From Bacillota bacterium (GTDB lineage Bacteria > Bacillota > Clostridia > Lachnospirales > Lachnospiraceae), in NCBI GenBank assembly GCA_023414355.1, contig JAEZOB010000046.1, positions 118,985 through 182,984 of the forward strand: 64,000 nucleotides of DNA, written 5' to 3'. The translations under genes and the position numbers were made by a program. Positions 35,960 through 44,297 of the stretch are shown piece by piece (the first letter of the stretch is position 1; every line of letters starts with the position of its first letter). The notes beneath the pieces were generated by a model, which was not told the origin of the DNA, did no database searches, and worked only from the letters and a program-made list of their open reading frames with translations.

Positions 35960-38203
35960 ATGTTAAAGCTACTAAAATTTTTGAGAAAGTCGAACACAGT
36001 ACTGTTGTTTGTTGTGTTCCTTTTGATATTACAGGCAGCCTGTGACCTGTCGCTGCCCACCTATACTTCTGATATCATCAATGTCGGTATCGGCAAGAAT
36101 GGTATCGACGATACTGTCCCTACCGTAATCCGTCAATCAGAGATGGATCGATTGACTCTGTTTATGACAGAGGAGGAGAAAAACACCGTCTCACCCCACT
36201 TCACACTCCTGAGTCAGGATAATTTCTCAGATCAGGAATGGAAGGATTATCAGGACAAATATCCTGCCCTAAGCTCAGAGTCACTGCTACTCTGGGATGG
36301 ATCGGAGGAGACTGCGGTAGCGGACGCTCTGTCGGTTCCGATGATTCTGGTACTTGGCTTTGAAGGAGATAGTGCCTCATCACAAGCAATGAAGGAAAAG
36401 GTTCTTGCTAATCTTCCAAAACAGCTGACGCAGGGCAATTCCGATATTTTTGCTATTCTGTCCATGCTTCCGGCAGAAAGCAAATCTGCAATGGTTACGG
36501 GAATCCGGAAGCAGACAGAATCCTTATCCTCGATGATTATGACTGCAAGTGCAGGAGCCTATATTAAAGGCGAATATCAGGCAGTCGGTATGAATATCAA
36601 CCGCATTCAGACGAATTATCTGCTAATTGTCGGACTAAAGATGATAGGTATCGCTCTCGCTGCAATGATTGCTTCCATCCTGGTAACCTTCTTCGCCTCC
36701 AGGGTAGCAGCCAAAATGGGTCGGGACTTACGAAGCAATGTATTTACTAAGGTGCTGTCCTTCTCCAACAGAGAAATGGATCAGTTCTCCACTGCTTCTC
36801 TGATTACCAGAAGTACCAACGACATCCAGCAGGTGCAGAACCTGATTGTTATTCTTATCCGTATTGTGATCTATGCTCCAATCCTGGCAATCGGTGGTAT
36901 CCTTAAGATTGTCAACACCAATGCATCCATGTCCTGGGTTTTAATCCTCGGCGTAGCTGCCATCCTGCTTCTGATCGGCGTTCTTCTGATCGTAGCAATG
37001 CCAAAATTCAAGCTGATGCAAAAGCTGATTGATCGTATCAACCTGGTTATGCGTGAAATTATTACAGGTCTTCCGGTCATCCGTGCCTTCAGTACAGTAA
37101 AACATGAAGAGAAAAGATTTGACCAAGCCAATGTCGACTTGACCAAGAATACACTCTTTGTCAGCCGTGTTATGACCTTCCTCTTCCCGATCCTTTTTCT
37201 CCTGATGAATTTAACCTCCATCTTAATCATCTGGGTCGGCGCACATAAAATCGACGCAGGTTCGATGCAGGTCGGAGATATGATCGCATTTATCCAGTAC
37301 ACGATGCAGATCATCATGTCCTTCCTAATGCTAACCATGATCTCTATCCTCTATCCCCGTGCAGCAGTTGCTGCCGGCCGTATTGATGAGATATTGGCGG
37401 TCAAGACTACGATTTCGGATCCCGAAGCTGAACTGCCTATGAATCACTCTTACCATGGATTATTGGAATTCAAGAATGTCTCCTTCCGCTACCCGAATGC
37501 AGAAGAGGATGTTCTGTCCGATATCAGCTTTACAGCCAAACCCGGTGAGACAACTGCCATCATCGGCAGTACGGGCAGCGGTAAATCAACACTGATTAAC
37601 CTGATCCCCAGGTTTTACGATGCAACCGGCGGCATGATTCTGCTGAACGGAACGGATATTACTAAGCTAAAGCAGCATACACTCCGTGAAAAGCTAGGTT
37701 TTATCCCTCAGAAGGGTACCCTCTTTACCGGAACGATAGAATCCAACATAAAATTCGGTGCTCCGAAGGCTTCCGAGGAGGAGGTAAAGCTTGCAGCCAG
37801 AATAGCACAAGCCGAGGAATTCATCGATGGCAAACCGGAGGGCTATGAAGCTCCGATCTCCCAAGGCGGAACCAATGTATCCGGCGGTCAGAAGCAGAGA
37901 CTTTCCATTGCCAGGGCAATTGCTAAGAAACCGGAACTCTATATTTTTGATGATAGCTTTTCGGCTCTCGATTATAAGACAGATGCAAAGCTTCGAAAGA
38001 CTCTGAAGGAAGAACTTTCCGACAGTACCGTCCTGATTGTCGCACAGAGAATCAGCACCATCATGAATGCAGAGCAGATTCTTGTTCTTGACGACGGGCA
38101 TATCGTAGGAAAAGGAACCCATAAAGAGTTGTTAAAGAATTGCGAAGTATATCAACAGATTGCTTCTTCCCAATTATCAGAGGAGGAATTGAATTATGAG
38201 TAG
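35960..38203 (+). CDS. Heterodimeric ABC exporter subunit with extracellular insertion and degenerate ATP site
   Basis: 747 aa: six-helix exporter domain plus ATPase. Between helices 1 and 2 (about residues 45-215) is a large extracytoplasmic insertion, as in BmrD-type half transporters. The ATPase has Walker A GSTGSGKST and signature VSGGQKQR. The catalytic Glu after Walker B is Asp (IFDDSFSALD) and the H-loop His is Gln (IVAQRIST), so its own site should be non-catalytic. It pairs with the next gene's product, whose frame overlaps its stop by 8 bp. Likely a multidrug or lipid exporter in the cytoplasmic membrane. Confidence 0.95.
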   Translation: MLKLLKFLRKSNTVLLFVVFLLILQAACDLSLPTYTSDIINVGIGKNGIDDTVPTVIRQSEMDRLTLFMTEEEKNTVSPHFTLLSQDNFSDQEWKDYQDKYPALSSESLLLWDGSEETAVADALSVPMILVLGFEGDSASSQAMKEKVLANLPKQLTQGNSDIFAILSMLPAESKSAMVTGIRKQTESLSSMIMTASAGAYIKGEYQAVGMNINRIQTNYLLIVGLKMIGIALAAMIASILVTFFASRVAAKMGRDLRSNVFTKVLSFSNREMDQFSTASLITRSTNDIQQVQNLIVILIRIVIYAPILAIGGILKIVNTNASMSWVLILGVAAILLLIGVLLIVAMPKFKLMQKLIDRINLVMREIITGLPVIRAFSTVKHEEKRFDQANVDLTKNTLFVSRVMTFLFPILFLLMNLTSILIIWVGAHKIDAGSMQVGDMIAFIQYTMQIIMSFLMLTMISILYPRAAVAAGRIDEILAVKTTISDPEAELPMNHSYHGLLEFKNVSFRYPNAEEDVLSDISFTAKPGETTAIIGSTGSGKSTLINLIPRFYDATGGMILLNGTDITKLKQHTLREKLGFIPQKGTLFTGTIESNIKFGAPKASEEEVKLAARIAQAEEFIDGKPEGYEAPISQGGTNVSGGQKQRLSIARAIAKKPELYIFDDSFSALDYKTDAKLRKTLKEELSDSTVLIVAQRISTIMNAEQILVLDDGHIVGKGTHKELLKNCEVYQQIASSQLSEEELNYE

Positions 38204-40073
38204 AGAAGACAATAGAGAGCAAGCTTCTAATACACCTGCTCCCGAAAGAAGAAGGACGGGTATGGGTCCCGGAGGACCTCCCGGAATGATGCCCGGGGAA
38301 AAAGCGAAGGATTTCAAAGGAGCCATGAAGAAACTGGTCGGCAGTCTTTCAAAATATAAGATTGGTTTTCTGATCATGTTGATTTTTGCCATAGGAAGTA
38401 CAGTATTCTCGATCATAGGACCAACCATCATGGGTGATGCTACCACCGAAATCTTCAACGGACTGTTCCGCAAATTAGGCGGTGGAGAAGGAATCGATTT
38501 CGATAAGGTAGCAAAGATCCTGATCACACTGATTACCCTGTATGGTGTCAGTGCCCTGTTCTCCTTTATTCAGGGTTGGATTATGACCGGTATCGCTCAA
38601 AAGGTAACCTATAAATTCCGTAAGGACATCTCGGAAAAAGTTCACCGGATGCCAATGAATTATTTTGACACTACCTCCCATGGTGAAATCCTGTCCAGAG
38701 TAACCAATGATATCGACACCCTGGGTACCAGCTTAAACCAGAGCTTATCTCAGCTGATTACATCGGTTGTCTCAATCATCGGTGTTCTCATCATGATGTT
38801 ACGTATCAGCGTTCCGATGACCTTACTTGCATTGATTATTCTTCCGCTTTCCGGTATTGTTGTCGGCAGAGTCGTGAAGAAGTCTCAGAAATACTTTAAG
38901 CAGCAGCAGGAGTATCTCGGACATGTCAACGGCCAGGTGGAAGAGGTCTATGGCGGGCATAACATCGTTAAAGTATTTAATAAAGAGGAAGAAGCCCAGA
39001 AGGAATTTGCAGAAAAGAATGAGAAGCTTTATGAATCCGCTTGGAAATCACAGTTTCTGTCCGGTCTCATGATGCCCATCATGCAATTCATCGGCAACAT
39101 CGGATATGTCGGTGTAGCGATCCTCGGCGGTTACCTTGCGATCAAAGGTAAGATTCAGGTTGGACAGATTCAATCCTTCTTCCAGTATATCCGTCTCTTT
39201 ACACAGCCGATCAATCAGCTGATGCAGGTCGCAAATATGTTCCAGTCAACCGCCGCTGCTGCAGAAAGAGTATTTGAATTTTTAGCTGTAGAGGAAGAGG
39301 TACAGACGGTTAATAATCCTGTATCCATTGAAGGGATCGAAGGTAATGTGGAGTTTCAGAATGTTCATTTCGGATATCATCCGGATAAAATCATTATCAA
39401 TGACTTTAGCACCAAGGTAAACAACGGCCAGAAAATCGCTATCGTCGGTCCTACCGGAGCCGGTAAAACCACTATGGTTAAGCTATTGATGCGTTTCTAT
39501 GACATCAACAGCGGCGCTATTCTAATTGATGGCCACAATATTCAGGAATTTGACCGAAGTGACCTGCGAAAGCTCTTCGGTATGGTATTGCAGGACACCT
39601 GGCTGTTTAATGGAACCATTATGGAGAACATCCGTTATTCCAAGCTGGAGGCTACTGATGATGAGGTAATCAAAGCGGCAAGGGCCGCCCATGTCCATCA
39701 TTTTATCTCAACTCTTCCGGACGGTTATCAGATGATACTGAATGAAGAAGCGAGCAATGTCTCTCAGGGACAGAAGCAGCTGTTGACTATCGCAAGAGCA
39801 ATCCTGGCAGATCCAAAGATCCTGATCCTGGACGAAGCTACTAGTTCGGTAGATACCAGAACCGAAATTATGATACAGCGAGCAATGGACAGCCTGATGA
39901 AGGGCAGAACCAGCTTCATCATCGCTCACCGCCTTTCTACCATTCGTGACGCAGATTGGATTCTTGTCATGAACGAGGGTGATATTGTTGAACAGGGCAC
40001 CCATACAGAGCTATTGGCGAAGGGCGGTTTCTATGCTAACCTGTATAATTCACAATTTGAGCAGACAGCATAA
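38196..40073 (+). CDS. Heterodimeric ABC exporter subunit with canonical ATPase
   Basis: 625 aa. An N-terminal Gly/Pro-rich cytoplasmic tail (GMGPGGPPGMMPGEKA) precedes six membrane helices and an ATPase with Walker A GPTGAGKTT, Walker B ILILDEATSSVD with the catalytic Glu, and H-loop IIAHRLST. Its signature is VSQGQKQ rather than VSGGQ. Because each composite site uses the partner's signature, this layout matches BmrCD/LmrCD-type asymmetric exporters. It starts inside the 3' end of the upstream gene, so the two are translationally coupled. Confidence 0.95.
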   Translation: MSREDNREQASNTPAPERRRTGMGPGGPPGMMPGEKAKDFKGAMKKLVGSLSKYKIGFLIMLIFAIGSTVFSIIGPTIMGDATTEIFNGLFRKLGGGEGIDFDKVAKILITLITLYGVSALFSFIQGWIMTGIAQKVTYKFRKDISEKVHRMPMNYFDTTSHGEILSRVTNDIDTLGTSLNQSLSQLITSVVSIIGVLIMMLRISVPMTLLALIILPLSGIVVGRVVKKSQKYFKQQQEYLGHVNGQVEEVYGGHNIVKVFNKEEEAQKEFAEKNEKLYESAWKSQFLSGLMMPIMQFIGNIGYVGVAILGGYLAIKGKIQVGQIQSFFQYIRLFTQPINQLMQVANMFQSTAAAAERVFEFLAVEEEVQTVNNPVSIEGIEGNVEFQNVHFGYHPDKIIINDFSTKVNNGQKIAIVGPTGAGKTTMVKLLMRFYDINSGAILIDGHNIQEFDRSDLRKLFGMVLQDTWLFNGTIMENIRYSKLEATDDEVIKAARAAHVHHFISTLPDGYQMILNEEASNVSQGQKQLLTIARAILADPKILILDEATSSVDTRTEIMIQRAMDSLMKGRTSFIIAHRLSTIRDADWILVMNEGDIVEQGTHTELLAKGGFYANLYNSQFEQTA

Positions 40074-40135
40074 GGAATTCAAGCTTTTTGAATTCACCTG
40101 ATAAGCAAATAGTAAGGATACCTAAGGATAAAGTA

Positions 40136-40186
40136 AGAACCGGCTTCCAAACATTGTATAGGAAAGCCGGTTCTCTTTTATTTTAT
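40136..40186 (+). terminator. Terminator of the ABC exporter operon
   Basis: Stem AGAACCGGCTTCC (40136-40148) with GGAAAGCCGGTTCT (40161-40174), then CTTTTATTTTAT. Confidence 0.92.
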
Positions 40187-40286
40187 ACTACATACTAATA
40201 GGCATATTCACATTTGATTATCGCATTCATTGCGATATGATACCTTATTTCTTATTTCTTATAACTTATATTTTATTTCTTAATTC

Positions 40287-41423
40287 TTATTTCTCTATAG
40301 CCTTCATATAACGCATCAGATTATCCACTGTCAGATACAGATCCTGTCTGGCGCGCTTTTTTGCATCCTTATACTCTACTGCGACACGGTTTATGCTGAA
40401 GATACCGGTTACACCCAGTTCATAAGCTTCTTCGATGTCGTCACCGATATCTCCGACAAATGCAATGAGTGGAACCTCTGCTTTCTTCGTTCGTTTCGCT
40501 ATTCCGATGACCACTTTACCGCGAATACTCTGGGTATCAATCTTTCCTTCACCGCTAAAAACATAATCTGCATCTTCTAAAAGTTCATCGAATTTGACGG
40601 TATCAAGCACTGTCTCAATTCCCATTTGAAGAGTCGATCCAAAAAAAGCTACCATTCCGCAGCCCATGCCTCCGGCGGCTCCTGCACCCTTAATTTCTGC
40701 CAGAGAAAGCTTTAAATCCTTCTGAAGGATTCGATCCAGATGTCTTAAGCCTTCATCCAGCTCCTTTACCTCCTCGGGAGATGCTCCTTTCTGAGGAGCA
40801 AAGACATAAGCGGCACCTTTTTCGCCATACAGCGGATTATCTATGTCACACATAGTGATTAATTCTATATCCTTCAAGGAGGGTAGAACATTCGATGTAT
40901 CAATATGGACAATCTCCTTTAGCGTTCCTCCGGTAGGGATAAAGGCACACCCCTGATTATTCGTAAAGACTACTCCAAGCGCAGCCGCAGCACCGGCTCC
41001 GGCATCGTTCGTGCAGCTTCCGCCCAAACCCATCACAATCTTTTGACAGCCCCGTCTGATGGCATCTTCAATCAACTGTCCGACACCATAGGTAGTCGTC
41101 CTTCCCGGGTCGGGGTTATTCTCTACCAGAGGCAGACCTGCACAGGCAGCCATCTCAATTACAGCAGTCTTTCCTTTCTCAATGATACCGTAGAAAGCTT
41201 CCATATCCTGAAAATAAGGACCTTTCACTGTCAGCATAACTTTTTCGCCGCCCATTGCCTTAAGAAAGGCTTCTACACTGCCCTCTCCGCCATCCGCTAC
41301 CGGTATCGATATAATCTGGGCATCAGGATCATTCCGTCTTACTGCTTTTTCCATAATTGAGCAGATCTCGTCTGAGCTCATGGTTCCTTTAAAGGAATCC
41401 GGTATCAATAAGAATTTGCTCAT
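40287..41423 (-). CDS. glxK: Glycerate 2-kinase
   Basis: 378 aa of the GarK/GlxK family, phosphorylating D-glycerate to 2-phosphoglycerate. Family motifs are intact: PDSFKGTMSS at the start, PVADGGEGSVEAF, VMGLGGSCTNDAGAG and SGEGKIDTQSIRGK. AAGGAGG precedes the ATG. It follows the GntP permease in the same orientation and lies in a regulon with the CdaR protein, so glycerate is probably taken up and enters glycolysis here. The symbol follows the family; garK would be equally fair. No clear terminator follows; the 213-bp gap to 40073 otherwise contains the ABC operon terminator. Confidence 0.93.
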   Translation of the reverse strand: MSKFLLIPDSFKGTMSSDEICSIMEKAVRRNDPDAQIISIPVADGGEGSVEAFLKAMGGEKVMLTVKGPYFQDMEAFYGIIEKGKTAVIEMAACAGLPLVENNPDPGRTTTYGVGQLIEDAIRRGCQKIVMGLGGSCTNDAGAGAAAALGVVFTNNQGCAFIPTGGTLKEIVHIDTSNVLPSLKDIELITMCDIDNPLYGEKGAAYVFAPQKGASPEEVKELDEGLRHLDRILQKDLKLSLAEIKGAGAAGGMGCGMVAFFGSTLQMGIETVLDTVKFDELLEDADYVFSGEGKIDTQSIRGKVVIGIAKRTKKAEVPLIAFVGDIGDDIEEAYELGVTGIFSINRVAVEYKDAKKRARQDLYLTVDNLMRYMKAIEK

Positions 41424-41445
41424 AAATTGTCCTCCTTATGGTGAA

Positions 41446-41480
41446 GGGCTGTCGCTTAGTGAAACGCTTGCCGACAGCCC
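41446..41480 (-). other. Intercistronic hairpin between permease and glycerate kinase genes
   Basis: Stem GGGCTGTCG / CGACAGCCC around an inner GCTTAGTGAAACGC hairpin, with no T run. It may stabilise the upstream message or lower expression of the kinase gene. Confidence 0.6.
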
Positions 41481-41518
41481 CCTAAATGGGTCAAATATTA
41501 TATTTCATTTACTGTTTT

Positions 41519-42913
41519 CTATAAGATCAAGGTTAACAAGAAAATTTCCAGGATAGCAGCTACACCCATAACAAGTGTCATCATTGTCTGAGTCTTATAT
41601 CCCTTATCCGGTGTCATTGCACCAAAGTTTGTAACAACCCAAAAGTAACTGTCATTTGCATGAGATACTACCATAGAGCCTGCGCCGATTGCCATAACTG
41701 TAAGTACCGTCAATACCGGCGTATCTAGTCCCAGTACAGGAAGCATCGGAGCTAAAATACCTGCCGTTGTAGTGATTGCCACTGTGGAAGATCCTTGCGC
41801 CGTCTTTAAGATTGCTGCAAGTAAGAACGGGAAGAAGATTCCGATTGTCTGGAAAACCGTTGCATTATCTGTAATGAAGCTTACAAGACCGGATACAGAG
41901 ATTACTTTACCAAGTACGCCTCCGGCTGCTGTTACAAAAAGGATCGGTCCTACAACCTTCAAGGTATCATTGGTCATGTCATAGAATTCCTTCATTCTCT
42001 TTGCAGAAGCAAGGGTAATGACGCCAAATATCGTACCTACAGCCAAAGCGATAATCGGTGTTCCTAAGAAAGTAAGGATACGGGCAAATGCTCCTGTCAT
42101 TTTTGCCATAGCTGCAACTGATGAAATTCCCATCAAAAGGATCGGAACTACGATCGGGGCCAAGGACATCAAACCACTCGGGAGCTTGCCGTAGCTCTTT
42201 ACAAGTTCGTCGTAGGATTGTACTATTTCTCCGTTATCGAGGTTTGCCTCATCATTCGACTGAACCTTACTTCCGATGAATTTCGCATAAATATAGCCTG
42301 CAATCAGAGGGAAAATCGAACAAAGTGCACCCATTCCGATTACTAAGAGAAGATTATCACCGATCCCCAGAGTATTCGCAGCCGCTATCGGTCCGGGTGT
42401 GGGTGGAATCAATACATGTGATACATATAAACCTCCTGACAAAGCTACTGTCATAGCTACGCTTGAGGTCATTGTTTTCTTTACTAAAGCTTTCCGAATC
42501 GGATTCAGTATTACAAAGCCACTGTCGCAAAAAACCGGAATAGAGACAATCCAGCCCATAAGTAACATCGCAAGTTCCGGTCTCTTCTTACCGACTAATC
42601 TTACTGTCATATCAGCAAGCTTTAGAGCTGCTCCTGTCTTCTCCAGAATTGTACCGATCAAAGCACCAAGGATAATGACGATACCGATACTGGTAAAAGT
42701 GCCACTAAAGCCAGCACCGATTACAGTTGCCAAGCCCTGTGTCTGAACAACACCATCCACCTTAACGTCTACAAGTGGGATACCAGCCACAAGTCCGAGC
42801 AAAAGGGATACGGACATGATTGATAGGAAAGGATGAATCTTTAGCTTCGAAATTGCAAAAATCATGACTATGATAGCAATAACAAATGCAATAATTAAAG
42901 CGATACCTGACAT
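41519..42913 (-). CDS. GntP-family permease, probable glycerate/gluconate uptake
   Basis: 464 aa with about twelve hydrophobic helices. GntP family stretches include HPFLSIMSVSLLLGLVAGIP near the start, ALSGGLYVSHVLIPPTPGP and AQGSSTVAITTTAG. The ATG at 42913 is chosen over one five codons upstream because GGAGG lies 8 nt before it. The neighbouring glycerate kinase and CdaR regulator make glycerate the likeliest substrate, though gluconate-type acids cannot be excluded. Confidence 0.93.
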   Translation of the reverse strand: MSGIALIIAFVIAIIVMIFAISKLKIHPFLSIMSVSLLLGLVAGIPLVDVKVDGVVQTQGLATVIGAGFSGTFTSIGIVIILGALIGTILEKTGAALKLADMTVRLVGKKRPELAMLLMGWIVSIPVFCDSGFVILNPIRKALVKKTMTSSVAMTVALSGGLYVSHVLIPPTPGPIAAANTLGIGDNLLLVIGMGALCSIFPLIAGYIYAKFIGSKVQSNDEANLDNGEIVQSYDELVKSYGKLPSGLMSLAPIVVPILLMGISSVAAMAKMTGAFARILTFLGTPIIALAVGTIFGVITLASAKRMKEFYDMTNDTLKVVGPILFVTAAGGVLGKVISVSGLVSFITDNATVFQTIGIFFPFLLAAILKTAQGSSTVAITTTAGILAPMLPVLGLDTPVLTVLTVMAIGAGSMVVSHANDSYFWVVTNFGAMTPDKGYKTQTMMTLVMGVAAILEIFLLTLIL

Positions 42914-42961
42914 GATAAATACCTCCATTTCAATTTTTACGACGTCGTTTCGTGTAATATT

Positions 42962-42995
42962 ATTATAGATCGGCCAGGTAACATCGTCTATGTTA
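42962..42995 (-). promoter_or_regulatory. Promoter and candidate CdaR operator of the glycerate operon
   Basis: TATAAT (minus strand, 42962-42967) has a poor -35 (TAGACG, 42985-42990), and the dyad TAACAT-CGTCT-ATGTTA (42979-42995) overlaps that -35. A weak promoter with an overlapping dyad fits an activator such as CdaR. A second dyad AATACAA...TTGTATT lies at 43042-43064. Confidence 0.55.
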
Positions 42996-43076
42996 TCGGA
43001 GACAAATCATACTGTATATTGTTGTTTGTTTAGTACAACATAATACAAATACGGCGATTGTATTTGTTACTTTTTA

Positions 43077-44237
43077 CTAAATTATTGTGTTACTATGGAT
43101 ATCCTGGTAAAAATGAATTGCATTATAGAATAAGGAGGAATAGCGAATAGATCTTGGATCATACCCGGTTCTTTCTTTGATTTTGTTTAATTTATACTGC
43201 AACGTATTTTTATGCATAAACAGCCTTTGGGCAGTCGCATTAATAGAGCCTTCCTCCTCATAAAATGCATTCAGAAGCTGTATCCAACGGTCTATCTCCT
43301 CAATACTACTGTCTCTGAAAATCCGATTTATATATTCTCTCTTAATATTTTCAGAAAGTTCACTTTGAAAAATTTCCATTGTAATGCTTGTGTAAAGCCT
43401 TATCCCCTTCTGCGGTGATCTCATAGAGGTCTTTAAAGCCTTGATTGCTTTTAATATATTGTTATGAATAAAAATGTAACCCTCACAGCCTGCGTCAATA
43501 CCACAGCAAAACTTTAGCGGATAACGTGTTTCCACCTCCAGCTTCATTTGTTCCGCAAGCTTAAGCATATCCTCGTCCGAGCAATCAGGCATAGCACAGA
43601 TCAATTCTGTACTGCTTTTCAGAAAGCAGCTGTATTTGATATCTTTTATCATATCTCTCATTATTTTTTCTGCAGAATCAATCATTCTCTGCTCATCTGC
43701 TGCATCCATATTCTTGATCGACTTAAGCGAGACTGCCAGAATCCTTCTCGGTATGGTAATATCAATCTGTAAGGAACCGCCTTGTTTTACAAATTGAGGG
43801 GTGATATTTTTGGATTCTCCAAACATCCACTCATCCAGATAACGCTCCTTAATACGTTTATCAATATCCCTCTGTTCCTTATAATATTGGTCAAGAAGCA
43901 GGATTTCTGTCATCTTTTTTATGATTTGTCCATATTTTGAAACCTCCTCATACGGACCTGTTACACCGATTACCCCGACGATCTCCTCCTGAAAGTTGAT
44001 AGCTAAATTCATTCCCGGACGTGCTCCCTCATATTCGCAGTCACTCTTCACAACCACTTCCTGAAGCTTCTGATCGATCAATTCTTTTGCAGCTGCATGA
44101 AAACTGCCAATGCGGCTTACATCGCTGCTGGCAATGATTACGCCATCCCCGTTCATCATATTAATCTTCTCACCGATAATCTTACTGATTTCCTGCACAA
44201 TATAGTTCGCACTTCTTTTCGATATGTTCATCCGCAT
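43077..44237 (-). CDS. cdaR: CdaR-family sugar-diacid/glycerate regulator
   Basis: 386 aa. The N-terminal diacid-recognition domain (MNISKRSANYIVQEISKIIGEKINMMNGDGVIIASSD, shown in part) contains the family's GVTGPYEEV stretch. The C-terminus has a PucR-type helix-turn-helix (SINATAQRLFMHKNTLQYKLNKI). In E. coli the homologue activates glycerate/glucarate genes. It is encoded just upstream of the permease and kinase in the same orientation, with a 163-bp promoter gap between. Two close ATGs (44237, 44231) share the ribosome site. Confidence 0.92.
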   Translation of the reverse strand: MRMNISKRSANYIVQEISKIIGEKINMMNGDGVIIASSDVSRIGSFHAAAKELIDQKLQEVVVKSDCEYEGARPGMNLAINFQEEIVGVIGVTGPYEEVSKYGQIIKKMTEILLLDQYYKEQRDIDKRIKERYLDEWMFGESKNITPQFVKQGGSLQIDITIPRRILAVSLKSIKNMDAADEQRMIDSAEKIMRDMIKDIKYSCFLKSSTELICAMPDCSDEDMLKLAEQMKLEVETRYPLKFCCGIDAGCEGYIFIHNNILKAIKALKTSMRSPQKGIRLYTSITMEIFQSELSENIKREYINRIFRDSSIEEIDRWIQLLNAFYEEEGSINATAQRLFMHKNTLQYKLNKIKERTGYDPRSIRYSSLFYNAIHFYQDIHSNTII

Positions 44238-44297
44238 CGTCCTCCTTCTATGTAACAGGTATTCTCTTATCGGTGCTCTTAACTACTACCTACAATT

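Noticed and set aside
36871..37338. Open frame on the minus strand inside the ABC exporter gene
   Set aside because: Antisense to an intact ABC transporter reading frame, basic low-information translation, no Shine-Dalgarno.
40287..44237. Glucarate/galactarate catabolic cluster
   Set aside because: Only regulator, permease and glycerate kinase are present; no dehydratase, aldolase or semialdehyde reductase gene is in the neighbourhood.
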